Shown: positions 25,925 to 33,735 of the stretch, piece after piece
Position numbering within the stretch: the first letter of the stretch is position 1
Layout of the letters: each line of letters opens with the position of its first letter
DNA from: an uncultured Christensenella sp.
GTDB lineage: Bacteria > Bacillota > Clostridia > Christensenellales > Borkfalkiaceae
NCBI GenBank assembly: GCA_910577555.1
Contig: CAJTLF010000001.1
Location: forward strand, 124,001-188,000
Length of the DNA stretch: 64,000 bases
Direction of reading: 5' to 3'
Program-made: the position numbers and the translations under genes
The notes under the pieces: model-generated
What the model was told of the DNA's origin: nothing
The model's database searches: none
What the model saw: the letters and a program-made list of their open reading frames with translations, nothing else

Positions 25925-26007
25925 TTTTCCCCGTAAAAACGAAAAGTTTTTCCTTATTATACATTAAAATAGCTTTAAAATCAACATTATAAGTAAGTTC
26001 GCTTCTG

Positions 26008-26610
26008 TTAAGTGATAAAATTCTTTTTTTTATCCGGCTTATAATTAAAGTAATGATTTAATATAAACGTATTGATACCGTTCAATTTATTAGAAATCTG
26101 TTCAGGAGTTTCCTTCATACCGTTCAACACCCAATCCTGAATAATTAAAGTCGTTCCTCCCGTAGCGTAACGGTTGACGAACTGTAATTCTTCAAAGCTT
26201 AAATTTATATTGCCGTTTCTCTTAAAAATTTCCAATATGCGGTTGTTTGACGCATCAGTTATACGTTGTAAGTATGAACTATCAAACCCATTTTTGAACA
26301 AAAGGGTATATAACTTTTTTGTTTTGTACATATAATCGCACACTCTATAAAGCATTTCCCGATAATTCAAGACCGGAGCGGTTTGGCTTATATAATCAAT
26401 AATTTGTTTTTCGTGTTCAATTAGAATTTCGGTAATTAAGTCTTCGGGAATGTCGTAATAGCAGTAAAAAGTATTCCTGTCAACTTTTGCCGTACTGCAT
26501 AGCTTCGTTACGGATATTGTACTTAAAGATTGCTTTTCCAAAAGCGACAAAAGCGCAGTTTTTAATTTACTTTTTGTTTTAAGAATTCGCTTGTCTATCT
26601 TTTCCTTCAT
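26008..26610 (-). CDS. TetR-family transcription regulator
   Basis: 200 residues. The N-terminal HTH (SKLKTALLSLLEKQSLSTISVTKLCSTAKVDRNTFYCYY) is TetR-like, followed by an all-helical ligand domain. Divergent from the SDR gene with about 110 bases between, so it likely represses that gene and itself. Ligand unknown. Confidence 0.8.
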   Translation of the reverse strand: MKEKIDKRILKTKSKLKTALLSLLEKQSLSTISVTKLCSTAKVDRNTFYCYYDIPEDLITEILIEHEKQIIDYISQTAPVLNYREMLYRVCDYMYKTKKLYTLLFKNGFDSSYLQRITDASNNRILEIFKRNGNINLSFEELQFVNRYATGGTTLIIQDWVLNGMKETPEQISNKLNGINTFILNHYFNYKPDKKKNFIT

Positions 26611-26723
26611 TAATTACCTCCTTAATTATCGAACAAAATGCGGAATAATTGTTGATTTATTATAACACTAATTATGTTAAAATAAAAGCGATATTTAAGT
26701 ATCAATTAAAAGGAGAAATTATT

Positions 26724-27581
26724 ATGGCGAAAAAATACGTTGAAACAAGAAGTGCGATAGTTACCGGAGCCGGTACTGGGTTAGGTTTTGCAACGGCAAA
26801 AATGCTAAAAGAGCAAGGCTGGAAGGTTTACGGTACTATAATCGAAGGGCAATCTGATACAGAACTGAAAAAACTCGGCATCGAAGCAATTACGGTAAAT
26901 ATTGCCGACCATAAGCAAACAGACGCCGCTCGCAATTACGTTGCCAAAGATTTAGGCAACAAAGGCTTAACCGCTTTAATAAACGTAGCAGGCATAGCCG
27001 GTCCCGGCGGCGGACTTTTGGAAGGTATTTCTCCCGAAGACGCACAGTTGACATTTGATGTAAATATCAGCGGCACGCTCAATATGGTGCGTTCTTTTTT
27101 ACCGTTATTAAGAAAATACGGAGCTGCAAGAATAATAAACGTATCGGCAGGCGTAAGAACTCCGGCCGTATTTACAGGAGCGTATCTTGTCAGCAAGTTT
27201 GCAGTCGAAGGTATTACTAATGTTTTGAGATATGAAATGAAACCTTTCGGAATTCAGGCAACGAGTATTGAACCTGCCGGTATGAAAACTCCAATGACGG
27301 CAGATCCTATTGAAAATCAGAAGAAAACTTGGGATAAAATGGGCAAAGAAATTTATGACGCATATTACGAAAAGGTATCGCCAAGCTTGAATTTCATTAA
27401 CAGCGTTATAGATAAATCTGACGAACCGGAAGACGTTGCAAGAGTAATCGTAAAAGCATTAAATGTTAAAAAAATGAAAATACGCTATATGGCAAAATCG
27501 GTTGCGTGGCAAGCGGGTATGCAAAGATTTTTCGGCGAAAACAAGTTCGAAAGTATGATACAAAAAGGTATGAAATTATAA
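26724..27581 (+). CDS. Short-chain dehydrogenase/reductase
   Basis: The start is the ATG at 26724 with AAGGAG 8 bases upstream, giving 285 residues; a longer frame from 26649 has no site. TGAGTGLG (NAD(P) binding, near residue 15), NVAG, the catalytic Ser in INVSAGV and YLVSK (Tyr-Lys) are present. The C-terminal part (ARVIVKALN, IRYMAKS) resembles retinol/hydroxysteroid-type SDRs. Substrate unknown; possibly a steroid or lipid alcohol encountered in the gut. Regulated by the adjacent TetR gene, by inference. Confidence 0.85.
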   Translation: MAKKYVETRSAIVTGAGTGLGFATAKMLKEQGWKVYGTIIEGQSDTELKKLGIEAITVNIADHKQTDAARNYVAKDLGNKGLTALINVAGIAGPGGGLLEGISPEDAQLTFDVNISGTLNMVRSFLPLLRKYGAARIINVSAGVRTPAVFTGAYLVSKFAVEGITNVLRYEMKPFGIQATSIEPAGMKTPMTADPIENQKKTWDKMGKEIYDAYYEKVSPSLNFINSVIDKSDEPEDVARVIVKALNVKKMKIRYMAKSVAWQAGMQRFFGENKFESMIQKGMKL

Positions 27582-27583
27582 TT

Positions 27584-27842
27584 TTTTGTTTTTCGCCGGT
27601 CTATCGTAGCATAGGCTTCGTAAAGGTCAAAAGGTGTGCGGCAAAAAATCATTATAACTATATAAAAAATAATAACCGAGCTTTTAACAGCTCGGCTTTT
27701 TTTATTCGGTTGATTTTTTACCGCATAGCAGGCAGACAAAAACAATATAATTCGGTTGCTACTTTTGACCTTTACAGTACGACACGAAAATATAAAACTT
27801 AGCCCGGCCTATGCCCCGATTGCCCTTTTGCCGAAAAACAAA
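27584..27842 (+). ncRNA. Long-range structured leader, copy 2
   Basis: It has the same nested plan as copy 1: TTGTTTTTCG (27586-27595) with CGAAAAACAA (27832-27841); ATCG (27603-27606) with CGAT (27817-27820); CATAGGC (27610-27616) with GCCTATG (27807-27813); AAAGGTCAAAAG (27622-27633) with CTTTTGACCTTT (27762-27773). An internal hairpin CCGAGC/GCTCGG (27676-27695) is followed by seven T. The outer and P4 helices differ in sequence from copy 1 but remain fully paired, and CATAGGCTTCG is unchanged. Here it lies between the SDR gene and the integrase. Confidence 0.6.
27676..27703 (+). terminator. Terminator-like hairpin inside leader copy 2
   Basis: CCGAGC (27676-27681) pairs with GCTCGG (27690-27695), followed by a T-run. 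It may serve as the terminator of the SDR gene as well as part of the leader. Confidence 0.7.
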
Positions 27843-27974
27843 AAAAGGTAAATTTACGGTTTTCGGTAAGGTGGTGAGTTATATGTATTCCTTTATCGAC
27901 ACGGGGTAATCCGTGGTTTTTCCTTTCCCGTTCTTTGGTTTTCCCCAGCCAAAAACTATTTTTTACTGTCTTTT

Positions 27975-28009
27975 CTATTAGTTAGTATGCAGTTATCAAC
28001 TAATAGGAG
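27975..28009 (+). promoter_or_regulatory. Inverted repeat overlapping the integrase ribosome binding site
   Basis: CTATTAGTT (27975-27983) and AACTAATAG (27998-28006) are perfectly complementary, and the second arm overlaps the start of AGGAG (28005-28009). Folding in mRNA would hide part of the site, or the palindrome could bind a regulator. Either would limit integrase synthesis. Confidence 0.55.
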
Positions 28010-28017
28010 TAACCGAT

Positions 28018-29244
28018 ATGAAGCAACAAGAGCTTAACACGCTGTTAAACTTCATACAAAAGCAAAATTCGCCCGAAGCAGACGAGCTGACTTCCATTGT
28101 ACTAAAAATGGCGTCCGATAGTGCCGCCTTGAAAGCAGTTAAAAACAAACCTGCCAACAGTACCGAAGAAACGGGCGAGAAAAAGTACTTGAAATTTACG
28201 AAAAAGGAGTTAGATAAAATGCCCGAAGCAGTTAAAAAAATTATTATTGTAAACGGTATGGCTTTACCGTACCACGAAGTGCGAGGAATGTATCAGGTTC
28301 GTTACCATAGGGACGGCTTCGATATTGACGTCGCTTCCAAAAGCCTTAAAGTAGTTACGCAGAAATTTCTCGATAAACTTATTGAGCAGGAAAAAGAGAA
28401 GCAAAAGAATAAAACGCCGCTTATAAAAGACTTTTCTATTGAGTGGCTTAAAATCATTAAACCCATAACGAAGGAAAGCACCTATAACAGTTACGTTTCC
28501 ACGTGGCGGACGCATATTATTCCCGCATTCGGACATCTGCATTTAAACGAACTTACCAGAAACGATATTCAGAACTACATATTCTTGCTTACCGAAGAAG
28601 GCAAAAATCGCACGGCAAAAAAAGTAAAACAGCAACTCAGCGCAAGCTATAAAATCGCCTGCAACGATTATAATATCCGCAATCCGCTTGTTAAAGTAGT
28701 TTTGCCCCGTTATCAGGTAGATAAAGGCGAAGCGTTAAGCTATGAAGATGAGCGCAAGCTCGTTGATTTCTGTATTGCTAACAAGCATCTGAAAGCCGTT
28801 TCCGCTATTCTTACCTTGCTTTATACGGGTATGCGTTCGGGTGAGCTTGACAGTTTAACCGTAGTAAACGACAAATATTTTTATATTGATTGTATCACGG
28901 AGAAAACCCGTCAAGGGTTACCCGACGTTCACCGTCAAATCCCCGTTTCGCCTATGTTCAAAAAGGTATTGCCCTATGTGGACTTTGAAAAGGCAAAAGA
29001 CTGTTCGTACCGTTATATCGACAACGTTTTCAAAACTTGCCTTCCAAACCGCAAATTGCACGAGCTTCGATATACCTTTATCAGCCGTTGTAAAGAGTGC
29101 AGATGCAGTTTAGAACTTGTTATGCTTTGGTCGGGACACTCGGACGATAAAGAAGTGGAAAGCTCGAAAGTTAATCGCGGCTATACTACATACAGTGATG
29201 GCTTTTACTTCGACGAGATTGAAAGGGTAGATTACGAATTTTAG
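28018..29244 (+). CDS. int: Tyrosine integrase of element A
   Basis: 408 residues. An unusual N-terminal extension with KFTKKELDKMP precedes an arm-binding AP2-like region (YQVRYHRDGF), the core-binding SAM-like domain (145-220) and the catalytic domain: Arg273 (TGMRSGEL), His348/Arg351 (HELR), His374 (WSGHS) and Tyr389 or 392 (RGYTTY). It lies 166 bases from the 3' end of tRNA-Leu, the usual place for an integrase that targets that gene. Close relative of element B's integrase, with the same N-terminal extension. Confidence 0.93.
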   Translation: MKQQELNTLLNFIQKQNSPEADELTSIVLKMASDSAALKAVKNKPANSTEETGEKKYLKFTKKELDKMPEAVKKIIIVNGMALPYHEVRGMYQVRYHRDGFDIDVASKSLKVVTQKFLDKLIEQEKEKQKNKTPLIKDFSIEWLKIIKPITKESTYNSYVSTWRTHIIPAFGHLHLNELTRNDIQNYIFLLTEEGKNRTAKKVKQQLSASYKIACNDYNIRNPLVKVVLPRYQVDKGEALSYEDERKLVDFCIANKHLKAVSAILTLLYTGMRSGELDSLTVVNDKYFYIDCITEKTRQGLPDVHRQIPVSPMFKKVLPYVDFEKAKDCSYRYIDNVFKTCLPNRKLHELRYTFISRCKECRCSLELVMLWSGHSDDKEVESSKVNRGYTTYSDGFYFDEIERVDYEF

Positions 29245-29345
29245 TTCCAAATTTTTAATGCCGTTTGTGCGCACTTGCATAAACGGCGTTTTTTATGCAA
29301 AAACAGGTATAAAACGGCTGTTTTTAGTTCCAAATAGTTGCAAAT
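29243..29345 (+). repeat. Candidate arm-type repeats of element A
   Basis: AGTTCCAAAT occurs at 29243-29252 and 29326-29335, and AGTTGCAAAT follows directly at 29336-29345. Such direct repeats between integrase gene and att core are typical arm sites. No matching repeats are seen at the left edge because that end is outside the window. Confidence 0.5.
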
Positions 29346-29370
29346 GAGAATTAATTTCATAAAAAACAAG

Positions 29371-29410
29371 AAAAAACGGTGATAGTTGTTAAAAACTATC
29401 ACCGTTTTTT
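29371..29410 (-). terminator. Terminator of the first tRNA-Leu
   Basis: A 17-bp perfect stem (29371-29387 with 29394-29410) with A and T tracts directly abuts the CCA end of the tRNA. It is element-derived DNA, so the element supplies both the tRNA 3' half and its terminator. Confidence 0.85.
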
Positions 29411-29496
29411 GGTGCTCGTGGCCGGACTTGAACCGGCACGATGTCTCCATCGAAGGATTTTAAGTCCTTTGCGTCTGCCTATTCCACCACACGAGC
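29410..29496 (-). tRNA. tRNA-Leu (anticodon UAA), site of element A
   Basis: Acceptor stem GCTCGTG/CACGAGC, CCA encoded, anticodon stem-loop AAGGA-CTTAAAA-TCCTT, TTCAAGT T-loop and a long variable arm, as in class II tRNA-Leu. The att core TTTTAAGTCC (29458-29467) covers the anticodon loop, so the 3' half belongs to element A and the 5' half to the older chromosome. Confidence 0.93.
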
Positions 29497-29549
29497 GCAA
29501 TTTTTGCATATTTATGCCTTTTTGTATGGCGGTTTGGTTACGCAGGGGT

Positions 29550-29559
29550 TTTTAAGTCC
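29550..29559. other. Left attachment core of element B
   Basis: TTTTAAGTCC, identical to the anticodon-loop core in both tRNA-Leu genes, but here flanked on the left by non-tRNA DNA (GGTTACGCAGGGG) and on the right by element DNA. The pre-integration site therefore lacked the tRNA 3' half, like the three fragments at 60553-60788. Confidence 0.7.
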
Positions 29560-29575
29560 TAATACGCCATAAAAA

Positions 29576-29635
29576 CCACAATATATAGTAATATCTACAA
29601 TGATAAAAGCACTATATATTGTGGCTTTTTTATCA
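29576..29635. terminator. Two mutually exclusive hairpins at the left end of B
   Basis: CCACAATATATAGT (29576-29589) pairs with ACTATATATTGTGG (29611-29624) and runs into T. Alternatively TGATAAAAGC (29601-29610) pairs with GCTTTT...ATCA (29624-29635). Only one can form at a time. It may block transcription across the att site. Confidence 0.55.
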
Positions 29636-29652
29636 TTACCCATAATTACCCA
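29636..29652 (+). repeat. Candidate arm-type sites, left end of B
   Basis: TTACCCA at 29636-29642 and 29646-29652, matching three copies at the other end of B in the same orientation. Confidence 0.55.
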
Positions 29653-29791
29653 ATCAAAAATTGTATATTTTTTGCGTAAAAAAGCTTCTAAACCTGATAT
29701 TCAGTTGGTTTCTACATAAAATAATATACCATAACCGCAAAAAAATATCAATTCATTAGCTTGCTATAAAGTTGAAACTTTATCTATATAA

Positions 29792-29864
29792 CCTTTCCCC
29801 CGATAGTTACAAAGGATACACCAGCCTTTAAAACTGTTGGGGGAAGTTCATTTTCTAATGAACA
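29792..29864 (+). other. Hairpins preceding leader copy 3
   Basis: CTTTCCCCC (about 29793-29801) pairs with GGGGGAAG (about 29839-29846), enclosing AAAGGATACACCAGCCTTT, a motif that recurs as AAAGGGTACACCGGCGTTT at 57792-57810. A second small hairpin GTTCATT/AATGAAC follows. Confidence 0.45.
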
Positions 29865-29876
29865 TTACGCATAGAT

Positions 29877-30024
29877 TTTGCTTTCGGGGGCTGATAGCCT
29901 AAACGAAAACCCACTCTGTTGCAAGGGTAAAATGCACTACTGACGTAGCCCTTGCAACAGAGCATTTTTATTTTTAGAACACAATGACAATGGCTTCCCG
30001 TTTACGGCTGCCCCGTCGAAAGAC
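29877..30024 (+). ncRNA. Structured leader, copy 3 (shorter form)
   Basis: CTTTCG (29881-29886) pairs with CGAAAG (30017-30022), GGGGC (29887-29891) with GCCCC (30010-30014), AGCC (29896-29899) with GGCT (30006-30009), and TAAACG (29900-29905) with CGTTTA (29999-30004). Inside is a 14-bp perfect hairpin, CTCTGTTGCAAGGG (29914-29927) with its complement at 29949-29962, followed by a T-run. Same place and same outer element (TTTCGGGGGC) as copy 1, but without its P4 helix. The first operon gene starts 25 bases later. Confidence 0.55.
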
Positions 30025-30049
30025 AAAAAAAACGAAAGGAGTTTAAAAA

Positions 30050-30349
30050 ATGAACAAAGTGGTTTTTTCGGTTTCAAAGGCTGGAAGAAGTCAAAGTAAG
30101 GTATCGGGGGTTGGTTATATAGATGATAAAAATTTATATATACCAAGCATAAGCAGCAAAGGTAATGCTTACATTAAAGTCTTTGAAGATTGCATCAAAC
30201 GTCCGATAACCGAAGGCCAATACTCAACAACGCATTACGAATTTCACACAGTCGAGTTTGAAGTAATGAACGCTTCAAAGACAGACAAGGTAGGCATTGA
30301 AACACGTGAAATCTGTGTTACCTACTTCATCTGGTTCAAAATTATTTAA
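30050..30349 (+). CDS. Conserved hypothetical protein, first gene of the element B plus operon
   Basis: 99 residues; counterpart of 486-788 in element A. Shared blocks are VV(Y/F)S(I/V)SK at the start, S.SSKGNAYI.VFED in the middle and YFIW(Y/F)KI at the end, while the segment between has diverged and is shifted in length. Strong AAAGGAG site. Soluble, no motif recognised. Confidence 0.7.
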   Translation: MNKVVFSVSKAGRSQSKVSGVGYIDDKNLYIPSISSKGNAYIKVFEDCIKRPITEGQYSTTHYEFHTVEFEVMNASKTDKVGIETREICVTYFIWFKII

Positions 30350-30362
30350 GGAGCATAAGACA

Positions 30363-30692
30363 ATGACTTACAAAAATTTAGAAGAAAATTCAGCATTTAG
30401 AGCAGGTAAAGAATACGGCAAATTTATAGCTAAACAAATAACTCCTACTCATACAAAGAAACGTGTGTTTTATATGTATGAAAATAAAGTATTTATCAAC
30501 GACGGTTACGTTACATTTAACATTATCGAACTTGATAGAGATACAGAGAAAATCACCGTAAATATCAGTAATTCTGGGCATCACACCATTGATACTTTTG
30601 AACTTAAAGATTTAGACGGTTGGACTTATTTTGAGTACGGCAGACCTGTACCCGAAAAGATTTATATAGACGATTTTTGCGAGGTAGCTTAA
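30363..30692 (+). CDS. Hypothetical protein, element B specific
   Basis: The start is the ATG at 30363 after AAGGAG, giving 109 residues; a longer frame from 30297 runs into the upstream gene. Beta-rich middle, no TM, no cysteine motif. The stop is immediately followed by the next ATG. No family recognised. Confidence 0.6.
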   Translation: MTYKNLEENSAFRAGKEYGKFIAKQITPTHTKKRVFYMYENKVFINDGYVTFNIIELDRDTEKITVNISNSGHHTIDTFELKDLDGWTYFEYGRPVPEKIYIDDFCEVA

Positions 30693-31007
30693 ATGAATAT
30701 TGAAATTAAGAACTTAAGATTTAATAAACCGCTTAATCAACCGTGGGAATTTAAGGTTGATAGAACAAGTCCGATAGGCAATCCGTTCTATATGAAAAGC
30801 GAAGCTGAACGTAGTGAAGTTTGCGACAAATATCAACTTTACTTTGATAAGCAAATAGAAACAAATAGAGAATTTAAAGATTACGCTTATAAGATTTTGA
30901 ACGCTTTAAAGACATACAAAAAAGTTGCTCTCTACTGCTGGTGTGTGCCGAAACGCTGTCATGCAGAAACAATCAAAAATTGGCTACAAAAACAAATAAA
31001 GGAGTAA
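30693..31007 (+). CDS. DUF4326-family protein
   Basis: 104 residues. IGNPF near residue 28, a helical middle, and VALYCWCVPKRCHAETIKNWL near the end match the DUF4326 pattern common in phages and plasmids; the Cys/His set may bind a metal. Starts directly after the previous stop. Function not established. Confidence 0.75.
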   Translation: MNIEIKNLRFNKPLNQPWEFKVDRTSPIGNPFYMKSEAERSEVCDKYQLYFDKQIETNREFKDYAYKILNALKTYKKVALYCWCVPKRCHAETIKNWLQKQIKE

Positions 31008-31011
31008 AAAA

Positions 31012-31344
31012 ATGAAAACTTTTAAAATACCTAATTACCCTAATTTAGAATTTATGTTTAATACAAATACTTACGCAAACAACAATAACACCTATGTAGG
31101 TATTACCTGCATAGAAGACGGAATACCCGAACCTTACAGCGATTTAACAGTAAATCTCCGCATTAAACTTGAACGCAATCAAGCATTTATAGATATTAAC
31201 AACAATGAAAGACCGCTCATTAAGTATTTAGCAGACAACGGCTTTATTAACTATATGGGAATTGATTGCCCTTCCGGTTTTGTTATGTACCCACTCTTTG
31301 AACTTAATATAGAAAAAATAAATGAATACGGGGGCGAAATATGA
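31012..31344 (+). CDS. Hypothetical protein upstream of ArdA
   Basis: 110 residues, slightly acidic, overlapping the ArdA start by 4 bases. Contains repeated Asn/Tyr-rich segments and a predicted beta fold (TYVGITCIEDGIPEPYSDLTVNLRI). Tight coupling to ardA suggests a shared role early in infection or transfer, by inference. Confidence 0.6.
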   Translation: MKTFKIPNYPNLEFMFNTNTYANNNNTYVGITCIEDGIPEPYSDLTVNLRIKLERNQAFIDINNNERPLIKYLADNGFINYMGIDCPSGFVMYPLFELNIEKINEYGGEI

Positions 31345-31877
31345 TTAGCGTTGTTATCGGCTCATGGGGCAGTTATAACGAATGTAACGAACGAGCATTA
31401 GGAAGCAAATGGCTTGACCTCTCCAAGTATTCGGATTGGGAAGAAATTGAAGAAGAACTTAAAAAAGAAGGCTTTGTATTAGACGGTATAGACGAAGAAC
31501 TGTTTATTCAGGACATTGAAGGAATACCCGTTAATAGTTGTAATTGGGATTACGTTAATCCGCAGCAGTTATTTGAAACACTATTAGAATCAGGTATTCT
31601 GGACGACTACGATTTATATGAACTTTTTGAAGCCTATCTGGAAGTAAACAATTTTGACGATTGGGAAAACCTTGTAAGCGCACACGGAAGCCGCTGGGAC
31701 GACGACATTATTCTATATCGAAATCAGGATATGGATGACGTTGCATACGACCTAATGCACGAATGTTATGAAATACCAGACTACCTTGAGAACTACATAG
31801 ACTACAGTAGCTTTGCAATGGATTTGTCCTACGACGGTTATCACGAAACGTCAAAAGGAGTTTTAGCAATAAGATGA
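31341..31877 (+). CDS. ardA: ArdA-like antirestriction protein
   Basis: 178 residues, strongly acidic. ISVVIGSWGSYNECNERALGSKWLDL at the N terminus, a middle EF-hand-like acidic stretch (ILDDYDLYELFEAYL), and C-terminal IDYSSFAMDLSYDGYHETSKGVL follow the ArdA plan. ArdA mimics B-form DNA and inhibits type I restriction enzymes when foreign DNA enters. Translationally coupled at both ends (4-base overlaps). Confidence 0.85.
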   Translation: MISVVIGSWGSYNECNERALGSKWLDLSKYSDWEEIEEELKKEGFVLDGIDEELFIQDIEGIPVNSCNWDYVNPQQLFETLLESGILDDYDLYELFEAYLEVNNFDDWENLVSAHGSRWDDDIILYRNQDMDDVAYDLMHECYEIPDYLENYIDYSSFAMDLSYDGYHETSKGVLAIR

Positions 31878-32194
31878 ACAGACAACAAAAACTGATTTGC
31901 GAGCGGTTAGGCTGGAACGTAACCATACTTAAAAACGACGTTGAATTATCACAGTACTCTCCTGCGGGAGAGGATTTTTCTTTTACGGCAGAAAAAAAGA
32001 ATTTTGCACATTCGGTAAACGAATACGCAGAAAATTTTGACGCCGATGAACACGCAGAAATGTGGATTGAAAATATGCACACCGTCAGAGGCGTTCCGCA
32101 ATCAATAAGAACGCTTATAAATGACGCAGACGCAATTAAAGAAATGCTTACGGAATTATCCGAGCAAATAAATAAAACCATAAAAGGAGTTTAA
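31874..32194 (+). CDS. Hypothetical protein downstream of ArdA
   Basis: 106 residues. Begins ERLGWNVTILKNDVELSQYSPAGEDF; this type is seen beside antirestriction genes in clostridial elements. Overlaps the ardA stop by 4 bases. No domain recognised. Confidence 0.6.
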   Translation: MNRQQKLICERLGWNVTILKNDVELSQYSPAGEDFSFTAEKKNFAHSVNEYAENFDADEHAEMWIENMHTVRGVPQSIRTLINDADAIKEMLTELSEQINKTIKGV

Positions 32195-32199
32195 AAATT

Positions 32200-32775
32200 A
32201 TGGAAAACGCAACTCAAAAAAACAAATCATTAGACCTTATTACACTTGAATTTATATGTAAAGGCTATTACCCAAAAACGCAAGAAGAAGCTACCTATAC
32301 AATTGAATTATCGGTTGCCGGCGATTACCTTGAATACTTTCAAGAACTTTTAGAAAAGAATGAACTTAACGCATCTCATTATAACTATACAATAACCATA
32401 GCGCTTCGTGAATTATCGTGGTTTAGAAATATAGTATTTAAAGAAGTTACCGCAATAAACGCCAAGAAATCATACAAATATTTAGTTATGCTTGAATGGT
32501 CAACTGAAGATGATAGCGGACTCGACTACTACCTTTATCACGATTATAAAGCCGCCAAAGACAAATACAAACGGCTTATAAAAGATGAGAATGACGCCGA
32601 TATAAGCTGGATAGGTTCGGAAGTGTTTGATGAAAACGGCGAAGTCAACAAAGGCTATCATTTCAAATGTAGCGAAAAAACCAACAAAGAACAAAACCTC
32701 TGCTGGGAAGTTTCCGATTTAAACGATTCTAATCGGTTCTCAATTATTACATTAACAAAAGTAGAAATTTTATAA
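32200..32775 (+). CDS. Conserved hypothetical protein shared by both elements
   Basis: 191 residues; homologue of 1175-1711. The C-terminal block is almost the same in both elements, including the acidic ENDADISWIGSEVFDENGEV, while the N terminus has about 10 extra residues here. Soluble; no catalytic motif seen. Confidence 0.7.
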   Translation: MENATQKNKSLDLITLEFICKGYYPKTQEEATYTIELSVAGDYLEYFQELLEKNELNASHYNYTITIALRELSWFRNIVFKEVTAINAKKSYKYLVMLEWSTEDDSGLDYYLYHDYKAAKDKYKRLIKDENDADISWIGSEVFDENGEVNKGYHFKCSEKTNKEQNLCWEVSDLNDSNRFSIITLTKVEIL

Positions 32776-32786
32776 GGAGTTTTAAA

Positions 32787-32978
32787 ATGCCAAACTTAAA
32801 ATTTAGATTAAAAAAAGATATTGCCTTAATAGGTTATAGGACACTTAAAGCTGGAACTGTATATGAAGCAGTCCGTGAAAATTCAAGATACGTATATATC
32901 AATGAAAACCATTTACTTATAAGACTTTTACGCTCTGATTGCGAAGTAATTAAAAAAGGACGAAAAAAATCAAATTAA
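32787..32978 (+). CDS. Small basic hypothetical protein
   Basis: 63 residues with a compact beta pattern (FRLKKDIALIGYRTLKAGTVYEAV) and a lysine/arginine-rich end (KKGRKKSN). It may be a small nucleic-acid binding barrel. AAGGAG upstream; no counterpart in A. Confidence 0.6.
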   Translation: MPNLKFRLKKDIALIGYRTLKAGTVYEAVRENSRYVYINENHLLIRLLRSDCEVIKKGRKKSN

Positions 32979-32990
32979 AGAAGTACGCAA

Positions 32991-33272
32991 ATGAAAACTT
33001 TTACATTTCACGTCAACTACGACAACCAAATTTACACCTATATGTCAGGCACAGAAGCTATGATTTTCGACTATGGTGTAAACAACGATTTAGACCACAA
33101 ATACGGCATGCAGGCTTTAAAAGAATATGTTGCTCTTGTTTATGAATTATATCTGTCAGACAGCAACGACACCCCTCTCGGTAAGTTATGCGACTACATT
33201 GCACAACGCTGGAAGAAAGTCAAGAACAAAAGTAAATACAAAATTTTAGACGAATTTTATTCAACGATATAA
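32991..33272 (+). CDS. Conserved hypothetical protein shared by both elements
   Basis: 93 residues; homologue of 1723-1998. GTEAMIFDYGVNNDLD is kept exactly. The ribosome binding site is weaker (AAAGAAG) than that of the A copy. Function unknown. Confidence 0.7.
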   Translation: MKTFTFHVNYDNQIYTYMSGTEAMIFDYGVNNDLDHKYGMQALKEYVALVYELYLSDSNDTPLGKLCDYIAQRWKKVKNKSKYKILDEFYSTI

Positions 33273-33283
33273 GGAGTAACAAA

Positions 33284-33529
33284 ATGAAAAACACGAAAGA
33301 AATGCAAGCAATATTAACAGCAATTTACTGCATCAATTTAACGGGCAATAATGACAAAGATATTACAAATTTATGCGAATATGCTCTTACCTGCTGTACT
33401 GACATAAATTTCAGAATGATAGCGTTACAAACAATAGGCAAAGGCAAAGATACCATAATGCCCGAAATAAGCAAACTACTTGATGGCGAAACTAAATTCA
33501 AAAAATATATGGAGTTTAAAAAGAAATGA
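33284..33529 (+). CDS. Small helical hypothetical protein
   Basis: 81 residues, mostly helical, three cysteines (CIN, CEY, CCTD). Overlaps the next start by 4 bases. No counterpart in element A and no family recognised. Confidence 0.55.
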   Translation: MKNTKEMQAILTAIYCINLTGNNDKDITNLCEYALTCCTDINFRMIALQTIGKGKDTIMPEISKLLDGETKFKKYMEFKKK

Positions 33530-33735
33530 TTACCTACGACACCCCTTTCACTACTTCCGCACATATTCACAGCTTAAACGGAGCTATGGACGAAATTACA
33601 GTCCTCGGTGAAGAAAAGCAAGGCAACCAGACCGTATATACCGTGAACTATAAAGGCACGTTATGTACGGCTATTTTTAATATTTTTACCTGTAGCTACT
33701 TTGCAGACGATAAATACGGAGTGATTACGCAATGA
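33526..33735 (+). CDS. Small conserved mobile-element protein
   Basis: 69 residues; homologue of 2011-2217 (MITYDTPFTT.AHIHSLNGAMDEITVLGE...FADDKYG). The stop overlaps the next small gene by 4 bases (ATGA). Confidence 0.7.
   Translation: MITYDTPFTTSAHIHSLNGAMDEITVLGEEKQGNQTVYTVNYKGTLCTAIFNIFTCSYFADDKYGVITQ

Larger units (their letters stand above)
27582..28017. other. Integrase leader region of element A
   Basis: It holds leader copy 2 (27584-27842), a small hairpin (ACACGG/CCGTG near 27898-27913), and the inverted repeat next to the integrase ribosome binding site (27975-28006). No gene of useful length is visible. Confidence 0.5.
1..29467. mobile_element. Element A, inovirus-like integrative element (left end outside window)
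   Basis: The right end is the tRNA-Leu anticodon-loop core at 29458-29467, next to the tyrosine integrase. No copy of the core TTTTAAGTCC is visible in the first 480 bases, so the left end lies outside the window. Contents are a plus-strand operon of small accessory genes, an origin-like hairpin region, a minus-strand HUH Rep/Zot-like/surface-protein module, and cargo (GH3, lipoprotein, GHKL/LytTR, TetR/SDR). Gene order parallels element B. Whether the YfbU-like fragment at the left edge belongs to the element is unknown. Confidence 0.75.
29497..30049. other. Left end of element B, non-coding
   Basis: It contains the spacer upstream of tRNA-Leu (29497-29549), the left att core, two overlapping hairpins (29576-29635), TTACCCA repeats, a pyrimidine-rich hairpin (29792-29845) and leader copy 3. 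No gene is seen. Confidence 0.5.

Noticed and set aside
26649..26723. N-terminal extension of the SDR gene
   Set aside because: No ribosome binding site and untypical sequence; AAGGAG precedes the ATG at 26724.
27845..27910. Tiny leader peptide frame before the A integrase (MYSFIDTG)
   Set aside because: Eight codons with only a weak GGTGGTGAG site; no regulatory codon run to support a leader peptide.
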